Below, in pieces: positions 53,704 to 64,000 of a stretch of DNA of 64,000 nucleotides. Position 1 is the stretch's first letter. Each line of letters opens with the position of its first letter. A model generated the notes under the pieces. It was not told the origin of the DNA, made no database searches, and saw only the letters and a program-made list of their open reading frames with translations. Where the stretch lies: NCBI GenBank assembly GCA_022826385.1, contig JAJDUZ010000027.1, positions 186,001-250,000 on the forward strand, in the 5' to 3' direction. Origin of the DNA: Silicimonas sp. GTDB taxonomy: Bacteria > Pseudomonadota > Alphaproteobacteria > Rhodobacterales > Rhodobacteraceae. The translations under genes and the position numbers were made by a program.

Positions 53704-55048
53704 CGATGACCCCAAGCCGGAACGCGTCCATCGGATCGTCTAACCGCAAGACGTGGTGCAGGCAGAATTCATAGGCCGCCCCGCGGTCGATCTCGGCCGG
53801 CGAAAACGGGAAGGAAAAAGTCGGCTGCTCTTCTTCGCGCGTCAAAGGGTGGTGCAGAAGATAGGGGTTCATCAGCTTGCCGATCTCGTTTGCCGTTTGC
53901 TGGTCTGCCGCTGTGACGATGCAAAGAACACCGGCCTCGTTCGGGGTCACATCGCCCTGCTCAAGCGTGCCCAGCGTGGAGTCCATCCCGACAAGCCGCA
54001 ACTCGACCGAGTAATCTTCGGCCTGAAGTCCCATTCGGTCGGCGACCTTTGCAGCGTGCTTGACCAGAATGTCGTCCACCCACGCCTGCGCATTGGCCAC
54101 ATAGTGGCGGTCGCGCACCGTGGCCATCAAAACAGTCTGGTACCCGGCGATGCGCGCGCCTTCCAGCTTGACGGCATAGGTGTCCGCGACGTGCCAGGCT
54201 GAGCCTTCGACGCGAACGCGCGTGTCGTCCAGCGCCTGATACTCGGCGTTCGTCACGTCCAGATACCCGCCGGGTTCGTGCAGGACAAACGGGTCCGAGT
54301 TTTCATAAAGCATATGCGCAAAGACAGTTTCGGGCGTCGCCTTGGCGGTCTCGGCCAGAGGGTTGACGGTGAAGCCCTTGGCGTCGAACTCGACCATCAG
54401 CACCCCGGATTGCGGGTTTGACGCACACAGCGCGCCGCATTCTCCGATCTTCGCGCCGTGCCATGCACCACCCGCGTGATCGCCTCGGTCCAGGGGCAGG
54501 GCTGCGATGATCGCGGTGTCGGTGGTGCGTCCGGCAATCACGATATCGGCGCCGGTCTCAAGGGCCGCCATGATCTGTTCGGCCCCTGCCAGCGCAACGA
54601 TATGTTCGCAGCCGGTAATGGTCTGGGCATCAATCTCTGGCGCGGCAGGCAGTGGTGACAGGCGACCGGTGTCCAAAGCGGCGGCGATCACATCGGCGTC
54701 CTGCTCGCATTTGAGCGTGGCGATACGCGCCGAATGGCCAAGCTCGGCAAGACATTCGCGCGTGATGTCCAGCAGCCAGTCAACGGTGCTGTCAGTGCCG
54801 CAAGTGCCCGCCGTGCCGATCACCAAGGGGCATCCGGCCGCCCGGGCCGCTTCGATCAACCCTTTCCATTCCTTCTTGGTGGACGAGCGCGCATATTTTG
54901 ACACCCCGCGTCCCAGATAGGAGGGGCCACTGTCCGTGGACCCACCGTCAATGGCGATCAGATCCGGTTTCATCGCGACACCACGCGCCAGCGCGGCCTT
55001 GTCATAATCAAGGCCAAGCGCGCCAGAGGGGATCAGGATGCGGGTCAT
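53696..55048 (-). CDS. AtuA-like (DUF1446) acyclic terpene utilisation-type protein
   Basis: A 450-residue protein. RILIPSGALGLDYDKAALAR, LIAIDGGSTDSGPSYLGRGV (about 29-48), IVIAGRTTDTAIIAALPLDR and GAWHGAKIGECGALCASNP mark the AtuA family. AtuA of Pseudomonas is needed for citronellol and geraniol breakdown, but many family members occur in unrelated transport operons, as here. The start ATG 55048 overlaps the tctA stop. It likely processes the carboxylate taken up by TctABC. Confidence 0.88.
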   Translation of the reverse strand: MTRILIPSGALGLDYDKAALARGVAMKPDLIAIDGGSTDSGPSYLGRGVSKYARSSTKKEWKGLIEAARAAGCPLVIGTAGTCGTDSTVDWLLDITRECLAELGHSARIATLKCEQDADVIAAALDTGRLSPLPAAPEIDAQTITGCEHIVALAGAEQIMAALETGADIVIAGRTTDTAIIAALPLDRGDHAGGAWHGAKIGECGALCASNPQSGVLMVEFDAKGFTVNPLAETAKATPETVFAHMLYENSDPFVLHEPGGYLDVTNAEYQALDDTRVRVEGSAWHVADTYAVKLEGARIAGYQTVLMATVRDRHYVANAQAWVDDILVKHAAKVADRMGLQAEDYSVELRLVGMDSTLGTLEQGDVTPNEAGVLCIVTAADQQTANEIGKLMNPYLLHHPLTREEEQPTFSFPFSPAEIDRGAAYEFCLHHVLRLDDPMDAFRLGVIDA

Positions 55049-56556
55049 CAGTCGGTGATTGCCTGCGGTTTCCGGATCAGGTGACGCAGGAAGAACGGTG
55101 CCACGAAACCGATAACGGCAAAGGCCCAAAGCCCGATCGCGATGCCGGATGAGAAGAGATAGGTCCAGTCGCCATCCGACAGGATCATGGCACGGCGCAG
55201 CGCGTCTTCCATGTGCTTGCCCAGAAGAATGCCAAGGATGATCGGAACCGTCGGAATATCCAGTTTGCGGAAGAGCCAGCCGATGATCCCGAAGCCGATC
55301 ATCAAGAGAAGGTCAAAGTAGCTGCCCGTCAGCGAAAAGATACCGACAAACGACACCATCATCACGCCCGGAAGCAGCACCCATGCCGGGACGGTCAGGA
55401 TCTTCACGAAGATCTTCACCAGCGGCACATTCATGGCCAGCAAGACGAAATTGGCAATCAGAAGCGACGCGATCAGGCCCCAGACCACTTCCGGCCGGTC
55501 CGTGAACAGTGTCGGGCCCGGAGTAATGTTCAGTGTCATCAGCAAGGCCAGCAGAACGGCGGTTGTTCCCGATCCGGGCACGCCCAGCGTCAGCATCGGC
55601 ACAAGAGCTCCGCCTGCCGCCGAGTTGTTCCCGGCTTCCGGTGCGATCACACCCATCGGTTCGCCTTTGCCAAATCCGCTCTTATCGCCACCGCGCCATT
55701 TCTTCTCGCCGACATAGGCCAGGAACGACCCAAGCGAGGCACCAGCCCCGGGCAGGACGCCAGCGATGAACCCGATGATGCTGCACCGGATCATCGTGCC
55801 GATGCCGCGCACAAGGTCGCGCACCGGCAACGTGACTTTCTCAAGCTTCACGCCGATGGAGGATCCGCGCCCGTGGCTCTCGATGAAAATGAAAACCTCG
55901 GCCACGGCAAAGAGGCCGACGATGGCCACAAGGAAGTCGATCCCGTCCATCAGGTGGAGGTTGCCACCCGTGAACCGCGGCATACCCGTCTGGTTGTCGA
56001 GGCCGACCATCGCAATGCCAAGCCCGATGCACGACGCCAAGGCCGCCTTGGCCTGGTTGTTCGAGGCGATTCCGCCCAAGGTCGAGAAGGCCAGCAGGTA
56101 GAGTGCGAAATACTCGGCCGGGCCAAATTGATAGGCGATGCGCGACAGAAGCGGGGCCAGAAGCATCAGGCCGATGGTGGCGAAAAGCGCCCCGAAGAAC
56201 GACGCGAAGCCCGACAGAACCAGCGCGTCGCCGGCCTTGCCTGCCTTGGCCATCGGATAACCGTCCAGCGTAGTCATCAGGGCCGGTTCGTCCCCGGGGA
56301 TGTTCAGTAAGATCGAACTGATGCGCCCGCCATACATCGCGCCATAATAAACAGAGGTCATTAGGACGAGGGCCGAGGTCGCATCAAGACCAAGCGAAAA
56401 CGCCAGCGGAATGAGAATGGCAACGCCGTTCGATGGCCCAAGACCCGGCAGCGCGCCAATGATCGTGCCCAGAAAGCATCCGGCCACCGCAAGGAACAAC
56501 GTGAAGGGCGACAGCGCAACGCTGAAGCCAAGCGCAAGATTGGAGAGAAGTTCCAT
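55048..56556 (-). CDS. tctA: Tripartite tricarboxylate transporter large membrane subunit TctA
   Basis: A 502-residue integral membrane protein with about twelve hydrophobic segments. Signatures are GTIIGALPGLGPSNGVAIL near the N-terminus, TSVYYGAMYGGRISSILLNI and its second-half counterpart GNNSAAGGALVPMLTLGVPG, reflecting internal duplication. It moves a carboxylate with a cation gradient once TctC delivers it. The start overlaps the tctB stop (TAATG) and its stop overlaps the AtuA-like start. Confidence 0.95.
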   Translation of the reverse strand: MELLSNLALGFSVALSPFTLFLAVAGCFLGTIIGALPGLGPSNGVAILIPLAFSLGLDATSALVLMTSVYYGAMYGGRISSILLNIPGDEPALMTTLDGYPMAKAGKAGDALVLSGFASFFGALFATIGLMLLAPLLSRIAYQFGPAEYFALYLLAFSTLGGIASNNQAKAALASCIGLGIAMVGLDNQTGMPRFTGGNLHLMDGIDFLVAIVGLFAVAEVFIFIESHGRGSSIGVKLEKVTLPVRDLVRGIGTMIRCSIIGFIAGVLPGAGASLGSFLAYVGEKKWRGGDKSGFGKGEPMGVIAPEAGNNSAAGGALVPMLTLGVPGSGTTAVLLALLMTLNITPGPTLFTDRPEVVWGLIASLLIANFVLLAMNVPLVKIFVKILTVPAWVLLPGVMMVSFVGIFSLTGSYFDLLLMIGFGIIGWLFRKLDIPTVPIILGILLGKHMEDALRRAMILSDGDWTYLFSSGIAIGLWAFAVIGFVAPFFLRHLIRKPQAITD

Positions 56557-56996
56557 TAGCCCAGCCACTCCTTCGGGAAAGGCTGCAGGCCAAGGCCCAG
56601 CGCGTATTTGAAGATGAAGAACAGACCGATCGAAAGACCAAGCCCCGTCAGTGCCGCGGGCAACGGTCGCGGAGAAATCTGATAGCTCAGGATCGCGGCG
56701 CAGATCGCGGTCGGGATCAGGAAGCCCCATGGCTTGAGGGCATAGGCATAGCCCACCATGACCAAGGCCGCGATGGCCACGTTAAGCAGTGTTTTCAGGT
56801 CGGGCCACTCGGCCTCGGCATCCGGGCGCAGGATCATCACCAGCCCGCACAGCGTCGCAACGCTGGCAAGCAGCAGCGGGAAAGTCTTCGACCCCAGCGG
56901 GTCGGACATGAAGCTGGTCTGTATCTGAAATGCGCCCCAAGCATAGCCCAGGGCGCACAGGATCACGACCACTCCGAAGAGACGGTCGCTTCTCAT
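56556..56996 (-). CDS. tctB: Tripartite tricarboxylate transporter small membrane subunit TctB
   Basis: A 146-residue protein with four transmembrane segments, the usual TctB size. It starts MRSDRLFGVVVILCALGYAW and has DPLGSKTFPLLLASVATLCG, which resembles the conserved FP-containing region of TctB. The end (LPAALTGLGLSIGLFFIFKY) is the last helix. ATG 56996 overlaps the tctC stop; a GTG just upstream is an alternative. Confidence 0.92.
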   Translation of the reverse strand: MRSDRLFGVVVILCALGYAWGAFQIQTSFMSDPLGSKTFPLLLASVATLCGLVMILRPDAEAEWPDLKTLLNVAIAALVMVGYAYALKPWGFLIPTAICAAILSYQISPRPLPAALTGLGLSIGLFFIFKYALGLGLQPFPKEWLG

Positions 56997-57958
56997 CACT
57001 GGAGAACGCCGATTTCTTTCGACAGTTCCACGGTGTCGCCGATGACACCGTCAACCCAGCTCTGGAAGTCGCCACCAACCTTGGTGAACGGAGCAAGGCC
57101 GTTGGCTGCCATGGCTTCCTGCCATTCGGCCGAGTCGGCCACGGCCTGAAGCTTGGCGCCCCATTCCTCGAACTTCTCGTCGCTGATGTTCTTCGGCACG
57201 TAAAGACCGCGCCAGTTCACGGCAACGACGTCGAAGCCCTGTTCCTTGGCGGTCGGCACGTCTTCGAAGCCCGGCACGCGCTCTTCGGTCAGAACGGCCA
57301 GTGCACGCACTTCGCCCGACTGAAGGAAGCCCACGATTTCCGACATGTCGCCGGTCATGCCTTGGGTGAAGCCACCGATCGTCTGGGTGATCGCGTCGGC
57401 GCCACCGTCAACACCGATATACTTGACCTTCGTGATGTCGGTGAACCCGGCATCCTTCAGAACCATCAGCACTTTCAGGTGGTCGAAGCCGCCTGCGGCC
57501 GAACCGCCAGCGAACGCGACAGAACCCGGATCGGCCTTGATCGCGTCAACCATGTCGCCCAGCGACTGGAACGGGCTGTCTGCGGCCACGACGATCACGC
57601 CGGGATCCGCACCGATGGCGCCAACAAAGCGCACTTGGTCTGCCGTCATGCCGGCATAGGCGTTCTGGGCCAGACGGGTGGCTGTCGCCTGACTTGCCGC
57701 CACGATCAGATCGGCATCGTCTGCCCGCTCGTTGACCACGTGGCTGAAGGCCAGACCGCCGCCGCCACCGGCCATGTTTGTGACCTGCACGGGCTTGTCG
57801 ACCTGACCGATGTCGAACAGGATCTTGCCGATCTGACGGCAGGTGAAGTCCCAGCCGCCGCCCGGGTTGGCCGGGGCGATGCACTCGGCGGCAAGCGTGG
57901 CAGAGCCCACAACCGAGAATGTCGCGCCCATGACGAGCGCGCGAAGTGTCGATTTCAT
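56996..57958 (-). CDS. tctC: Tripartite tricarboxylate transporter periplasmic binding protein TctC
   Basis: A 320-residue binding protein with signal MKSTLRALVMGATFSVVGSA, cleaved near LAA. The mature protein opens with AECIAPANPGGGWDFTCRQI, the TctC ligand-loop, and has VTNMAGGGGGLAFSHVVNE. GGGAGGAA precedes ATG 57958. It is the first gene of the tctCBA-AtuA-DUF4387 operon. The carboxylate is not predictable; citrate, terephthalate and others are known for this family. Confidence 0.95.
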   Translation of the reverse strand: MKSTLRALVMGATFSVVGSATLAAECIAPANPGGGWDFTCRQIGKILFDIGQVDKPVQVTNMAGGGGGLAFSHVVNERADDADLIVAASQATATRLAQNAYAGMTADQVRFVGAIGADPGVIVVAADSPFQSLGDMVDAIKADPGSVAFAGGSAAGGFDHLKVLMVLKDAGFTDITKVKYIGVDGGADAITQTIGGFTQGMTGDMSEIVGFLQSGEVRALAVLTEERVPGFEDVPTAKEQGFDVVAVNWRGLYVPKNISDEKFEEWGAKLQAVADSAEWQEAMAANGLAPFTKVGGDFQSWVDGVIGDTVELSKEIGVLQ

Positions 57959-58008
57959 CAGTATTCCTCCCAATGTGCGAGGCCCGTCGTTGCGGAACCT
58001 CTTAACCA

Positions 58009-58039
58009 AAGATAACGACGCGACCCGTTTTTTTGTCAA
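58009..58039 (-). promoter_or_regulatory. Candidate promoter of the tctCBA operon
   Basis: Read leftwards, a perfect TTGACA (58039-58034) is followed after 19 bases by TATCTT (58014-58009). It lies about 50 bases before the tctC ATG, the only long space before that operon. The spacing is slightly long. Confidence 0.4.
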
Positions 58040-58181
58040 GTCTTGCGGTATTTCGGGCTGCGGCGCCTCGGCGCAGAGTTGGGGGCCAAGCTTGCACACG
58101 TATGCCTGTTGATCTATGCGACGGGGCAACTGCGCAGCGTCCGATGCGCGCCATTCACTCAAAGCCGAAGGATGAGAACCC

Positions 58182-60392
<2,211 letters not shown>

Positions 60393-60400
60393 TTATTATT

Positions 60401-60426
60401 GCGGAGAGGGGTGCACCTCTCTCCGC
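60401..60426. terminator. Bidirectional terminator-like hairpin between icd and matB
   Basis: GCGGAGAGGGGTG and CACCTCTCTCCGC form a near-perfect inverted repeat (one G-T pair) at the convergent end of the two genes. There is no T-run to the right. The leftward strand continues AATAATAAT. Confidence 0.55.
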
Positions 60427-60432
60427 GCCTTC

Positions 60433-61938
60433 TCAGGTTTTGAAGACGTCCGCGTACATATCGCGCAGGACGTTTTTTTGTACCTTGCCCATCGTGTTCC
60501 GGGGCAGCGCCTCGACCAGCACCAGCTTGCGTGGAAGCTTGAACCGGGCAAGTGACTGCGACACCGCTTCGCGAATGCCATCGAGATCAAGGGTCGCGCC
60601 AGCCTCAGCCACCAGCACGCCGACCGGGGTTTCGCCAAAGTCGGCATGTGGCACGCCGATCACCGCGCTTTCCAGAACGCCCGGTTGGTCGTCCAGCACC
60701 AGCTCAATCTCTTTCGGGTAAATGTTGTACCCGCCCGAGATGATCAGGTCCTTGTTGCGGCCGACGATATGAACATATCCGTCGGCGTCGATCTGGCCGA
60801 GGTCGCCGGTAATGAAGAACCCGTCTTCGCGCAACTCCTCGGCTGTTTTCTCGGGCATCTGCCAATAGCCTTGGAACACATTGGGGCCGCGCACTTCGAT
60901 CTGGCCAATTTCGCCATCCGGCAGACGCGCGCCGGTTGTGGCATCGGTGATCTTCAACTCGACATCCGGCAAGGGAAACCCGACGGTGCCAGCACGCCGC
61001 TCGCCGTCGTAAGGGTTCGAGGTGTTCATGTTGGTTTCGGTCATCCCATAGCGTTCAAGGATGCGGTGCCCGGTGCGTTCCTCGAACGCTTTGTGCGTCT
61101 CTTCCAGCAGCGGTGCGCTACCCGAGATGAACAAACGGATCTGGGCTGACGTTTCCTTGGTGAAGCGCGGGTTGTCCAGAAGCCGGGTATAGAAGGTCGG
61201 CACCCCCATCATCGCCGTCGCGTGGGGCAACTGGTCAATCACGGTCTCGGCGTCGAAACCGGGCATGAAGATCATCGATGCGCCGCTGGAAAGGACCACA
61301 TTCGTCGCGACGAACAGCCCGTGCGTGTGAAAGATCGGCAAGGCGTGCAGCAGGACATCGGTCTCGGTGAAGTGCCAGAGCTTCGTCAGTGTCAGCGAGT
61401 TCGACACAAGGTTGTTCTGCGTCAGCATCGCGCCTTTCGACCGCCCGGTCGTGCCGGACGTATACAGGAAGGCTGCCAGATCGTCCGGCGCCCGCGGAAC
61501 CGTCGCAAAGGCGTTGGGCTGGTCCTTGGCCAGTTCGGTAAAGCTTCCCGTCCCATCCTTGTTCAGCGTTTCAATGCGCGTTTGCAGTCGTTTCGACAGC
61601 TCGGCTTGATCCGCAGCGTCGCAGAGCACCAGCTTGGCGCCGCTGTTCTCGACGAAATAGGTCAACTCGTCCGCGGTATAGGCCGTGTTGAGCGGCAGAA
61701 AAACGAACCCGGCTTGCGCGCAGGCCGCATAGACCGCCAGCGCTTCGGGTGACTTCGCGACCTGCACCGCAACGCGGTCCCCCGGAACCAGACCGATCTC
61801 GCGGATGGCGTTTGCAAATCGGCTGCCCATACCAAGAAAACCCGCATGGGTGACGGCGGACCCGTCGGTCATGCGCAGAAACGGGGTCTCCTTGCCGGCA
61901 TGGACGCCGAAGAATGTGTCGTACAGCAGGTTGGTCAT
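60433..61938 (-). CDS. matB: Malonyl-CoA synthetase
   Basis: A 501-residue acyl-CoA synthetase of the ANL superfamily that activates malonate with ATP and CoA. The P-loop is AAFLYTSGTTGRSKGAMLTQ near residue 155, and the substrate signature RYGMTETNMNTSNPYDGERR near 298, then AGTVGFPLPDVELKI, are those of MatB. GDLGQIDADGYVHIVGRNKD and the C-terminal PRNTMGKVQKNVLRD with the catalytic Lys complete it. ATG 61938 with GGCGGA upstream is chosen. No malonyl-CoA decarboxylase or malonate transporter is next to it. Confidence 0.93.
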   Translation of the reverse strand: MTNLLYDTFFGVHAGKETPFLRMTDGSAVTHAGFLGMGSRFANAIREIGLVPGDRVAVQVAKSPEALAVYAACAQAGFVFLPLNTAYTADELTYFVENSGAKLVLCDAADQAELSKRLQTRIETLNKDGTGSFTELAKDQPNAFATVPRAPDDLAAFLYTSGTTGRSKGAMLTQNNLVSNSLTLTKLWHFTETDVLLHALPIFHTHGLFVATNVVLSSGASMIFMPGFDAETVIDQLPHATAMMGVPTFYTRLLDNPRFTKETSAQIRLFISGSAPLLEETHKAFEERTGHRILERYGMTETNMNTSNPYDGERRAGTVGFPLPDVELKITDATTGARLPDGEIGQIEVRGPNVFQGYWQMPEKTAEELREDGFFITGDLGQIDADGYVHIVGRNKDLIISGGYNIYPKEIELVLDDQPGVLESAVIGVPHADFGETPVGVLVAEAGATLDLDGIREAVSQSLARFKLPRKLVLVEALPRNTMGKVQKNVLRDMYADVFKT

Positions 61939-62097
61939 CGGTCCGCCTTCAGTCTTTGGTCTCTGCCGTAGCGTCAGGCCGGGGCCGGCGCAACTGATTG
62001 ACCGCAATTCGACAAATGGCGCAGCGCCTGCGGAAGAAATCGGCAGCCCTGAAATCGACGTACCGGCAGTCACGTAAAGCCCAAAGCAGCCTTGTGC

Positions 62098-62114
62098 TTC
62101 CAAGAACTTTGGAA
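62098..62114. promoter_or_regulatory. Operator-like inverted repeat upstream of the first peptide-binding protein
   Basis: TTCCAA and TTGGAA flank GAACT, a perfect 6-base arm repeat, about 40 bases before the ATG at 62155. It may bind a regulator of the transport genes. Confidence 0.3.
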
Positions 62115-62154
62115 AAGACTGACATATCACAAAAAAATACAACTGGGAGTTCAC

Positions 62155-63735
62155 ATGAGTACCGCCAACAAAGCCGTTCTCGCAGCCGTCGTGGCTGCAA
62201 TCGCATTTCCCGCCAGTGCCGAGACCCTGCGCTGGGCCCGTGCCGGTGACGCGCTAACGCTTGATCCGCACGCCCAGAACGAAGGTCCGACGCACACCAT
62301 CCGGCACCAGATGTACGAGCCGCTGATCATTCGCGACACGACCGGTGCGTTCGAGCCTGCGCTGGCCACCGAATGGGCGCCAAGTGCTGATGACCCGAAT
62401 GTCTGGGTGTTCAAGCTGCGCGAAGGCGTCAAGTTCCACGATGGGGCTGACTTCACCGCAGAAGACGTGGTCTTCAGCTTCGAACGGGCCAAGCAGCCGA
62501 ACTCGGACATGAAGGAATTGATCGGTTCGATCACCGAGGTGCGGGCCGTCGATGACTATACGATCGAAATCGTGACCGATGGACCGAACCCGATCCTGCC
62601 GTCGAACCTGACCAACCTCTTCATGATGGACAAGGGCTGGACCGAGGCGAACAACACCGTCAACGTTCAGGACTTCGAGGGCGGCGAGATCACCTTTGCC
62701 ACCACGAATGTAAACGGCACCGGGCCTTACACACTGGTCAGCCGCGAGCAGGATGTGAAGACCGTGATGGCGCGGAACGAGGATTACTGGGGCCGTGACC
62801 AGTTCCCGCTGGAAGTTTCGGAAATCGTCTATACCCCGATCCAGAATGCGGCGACCCGCGTTGCGGCGCTGCTCTCGGGCGAGGTGAACTTTCTGCAGGA
62901 CATGCCGGTTCAGGACCTTGCACGTGTCGACGCGGCAGATGGGCTGGTCGTCAAGCAAGCCCCGCAGAACCGTGTGATCTTCTTCGGCATGAACCAGGGC
63001 GCGGATGATCTGGAAGCCGACAACATCGACGGCAAGAATCCCCTTGCCGATGTGCGCGTGCGCAAGGCGATGTCGATGGCAATCAACCGCGATGCCATCC
63101 GTCAGGTCGTGATGCGCGGCCAGTCGGAACCGGCCGGGATGATCGCACCGCCCTTCGTCAACGGCTGGACTGCCGCGATGGACGGCGAGAGCATGACCGA
63201 TGTCGACGGGGCCAAGGCCTTGATGGCGGAAGCGGGCTATGGGGACGGGTTCTCGATCCGGCTCGACTGCCCGAACGATCGTTACATCAACGACGAAGGC
63301 ATCTGTCAGGCCGCGGTCGGCATGCTGGGCCAGATCGGGATCACCGTGAACCTTGAAGCGATCCCGAAAGCGCAGCACTTCCCGAAGATCACAGATGGCA
63401 AGACCGACTTCTACATGCTGGGTTGGGGCGTTCCGACATATGACTCGGAATACATTTTCAACTTCCTTGTCCACGGTCGCGAAAGCGATATCGGCACCTG
63501 GAACGGCACCGGCTTCGTGGATGCCGGGCTGAACGACAAGATCAAGTCGCTGGCGTCGAACACCGATCTGGCCGCGCGGAATGCCGATATCGCCGACATC
63601 TGGCGCGTCGTGCAGGACGAGCAGCTTTACATCCCCATCCACCACCAGGTTCTGAACTGGGGCATGGCGGATGGAGTCGGGATCGAGGTTGATCCGGAAG
63701 ACCAACCCAAGGTGAAATACATCACCATGAATTAA
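62155..63735 (+). CDS. Peptide/nickel-type ABC transporter substrate-binding protein (family 5)
   Basis: A 526-residue exported protein. The signal peptide is MSTANKAVLAAVVAAIAFPA, cleaved near SA before ETLRWARAGDALTLDPHAQN. The family signature is WVFKLREGVKFHDGADFTAE followed by DVVFSFERAK, and ITVNLEAIPKAQHFPKITDG and MLGWGVPTYDSEY are typical. It should bind a peptide or other small solute and feed a DppBCDF-like transporter, whose genes may lie beyond the window. GGGAG precedes ATG 62155. Confidence 0.94.
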   Translation: MSTANKAVLAAVVAAIAFPASAETLRWARAGDALTLDPHAQNEGPTHTIRHQMYEPLIIRDTTGAFEPALATEWAPSADDPNVWVFKLREGVKFHDGADFTAEDVVFSFERAKQPNSDMKELIGSITEVRAVDDYTIEIVTDGPNPILPSNLTNLFMMDKGWTEANNTVNVQDFEGGEITFATTNVNGTGPYTLVSREQDVKTVMARNEDYWGRDQFPLEVSEIVYTPIQNAATRVAALLSGEVNFLQDMPVQDLARVDAADGLVVKQAPQNRVIFFGMNQGADDLEADNIDGKNPLADVRVRKAMSMAINRDAIRQVVMRGQSEPAGMIAPPFVNGWTAAMDGESMTDVDGAKALMAEAGYGDGFSIRLDCPNDRYINDEGICQAAVGMLGQIGITVNLEAIPKAQHFPKITDGKTDFYMLGWGVPTYDSEYIFNFLVHGRESDIGTWNGTGFVDAGLNDKIKSLASNTDLAARNADIADIWRVVQDEQLYIPIHHQVLNWGMADGVGIEVDPEDQPKVKYITMN

Positions 63736-63754
63736 GGTCGGTTTCGACCTTTGG

Positions 63755-63777
63755 CCGGTCCCGTTTTCCGGGGCCGG
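63755..63777 (+). terminator. Hairpin between the two family 5 binding-protein genes
   Basis: CCGGTCCCG (63755-63763) pairs with CGGGGCCGG (63769-63777, one G-U pair) around TTTTC. A smaller stem AGGTCG/CGACCT sits just before it at 63735-63750. Without a U-run, it more likely stabilises the upstream message than ends transcription. Confidence 0.5.
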
Positions 63778-63860
63778 TCCGAAATTGTGATCTGACACCC
63801 GATAGACGCGCCCGGGTCGCGTGCTACGGTGGCAGGACATCAACTGGGGAGTTCAACGAT

Positions 63861-64000
63861 ATGCCGAAACTGACTTATGCCGTCGCGCTCAGCGTCGCCG
63901 TCTCGTCGCCCGTCATGGCGGCCGAGTTCCAATGGGCCGGAAAGACCGATCCCCAGACCATGGACCCGCATGCCGTCAGCTCGGCCCCGGTCCTGGGTTT
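63861..64000 (+). CDS. Second family 5 peptide-type binding protein, cut by the window end
   Basis: The first 46 codons are visible. A signal peptide (MPKLTYAVALSVAVSSPVMA) is followed by AEFQWAGKTDPQTMDPHAVS, which aligns with the corresponding mature start of the preceding binding protein (LRWARAGDALTLDPHA). It starts 125 bases after that gene and reads the same way. GGGGAG at about 63847 precedes ATG 63861. It is presumably a paralogue serving the same or a related transporter. Confidence 0.85.
   Translation, partial: MPKLTYAVALSVAVSSPVMAAEFQWAGKTDPQTMDPHAVSSAPVLG

Overview
The window looks like a chromosome segment from a marine Rhodobacteraceae (Roseobacter-group alphaproteobacterium). 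The evidence is high-GC coding sequence with strong third-position GC bias, the gene block comF-grxC-nitrilase-marR/ubiG, the runs rimP-nusA-ylxR-infB, mutT-argJ-ppiC/secA and rnd-lptC-lptA-lptB-hpf-ptsN, a monomeric NADP isocitrate dehydrogenase, MatB, TTT and Opp-type transporters, and an intergenic hairpin followed by CCCCCAGGATATTTT that I remember from Rhodobacterales genomes. I saw no rRNA, tRNA, CRISPR array, insertion sequence, phage gene or integrase. Genes are tightly packed, with many ATGA, GTGA or TAATG overlaps.

Layout. 1-7505: a LacI-type regulator with a perfect operator-like palindrome in front, then a five-gene sugar or compatible-solute uptake operon (binding protein, two unusual permeases, GH63-like hydrolase, UgpC-type ATPase). 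7612-10287: two L,D-transpeptidases flanking a CAP lipoprotein and a GNAT enzyme, then a 51-residue membrane protein. 10284-16316: hemH, an NDUFAF5-like methyltransferase, comF, grxC, a nitrilase-family amidase, marR, ubiG and a proline iminopeptidase. 16484-20482: a secreted CAP protein, a DUF1501/DUF1800 pair and a membrane methyltransferase. 20747-26111: the rimP-nusA-ylxR-infB operon behind a terminator-bearing leader. 26208-31557: mutT-argJ, a parvulin and secA. 31679-34778: an unknown anchored protein, a PstS/OmpA fusion and radC. 34802-38710: a small J-protein and dnaK-dnaJ with a candidate sigma-32 promoter. 39094-40288: alkB and a DUF4202 gene.

40290-49571 is the most distinctive accessory region: an ABC-2 glycan-export permease, cysQ, a GT2, galU, a GT4, a second GT2-like enzyme, a GT14-like enzyme and a tandem-domain sulfotransferase. 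Together these fit synthesis of a sulfated surface polysaccharide, with CysQ clearing the PAP that the sulfotransferase makes. 49568-53349 holds ptsN, long hpf and the lipopolysaccharide transport genes lptB, lptA, lptC, plus an RNase D-like exonuclease, with rpoN absent from its usual place. 53401-57958 is a tctCBA transporter operon joined to AtuA-like and DUF4387 genes. 58182-64000 carries isocitrate dehydrogenase, malonyl-CoA synthetase and two tandem peptide-type binding proteins, the second cut by the window end.

Best candidates for new biology are the ABC permease pair (a DUF11-like domain inserted in one, four extra hydrophobic segments on the other), the glycan cluster with its double sulfotransferase, and the AtuA/DUF4387/TctCBA operon. 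All functional statements come from reading the sequence and remembered family knowledge; no database search was run.
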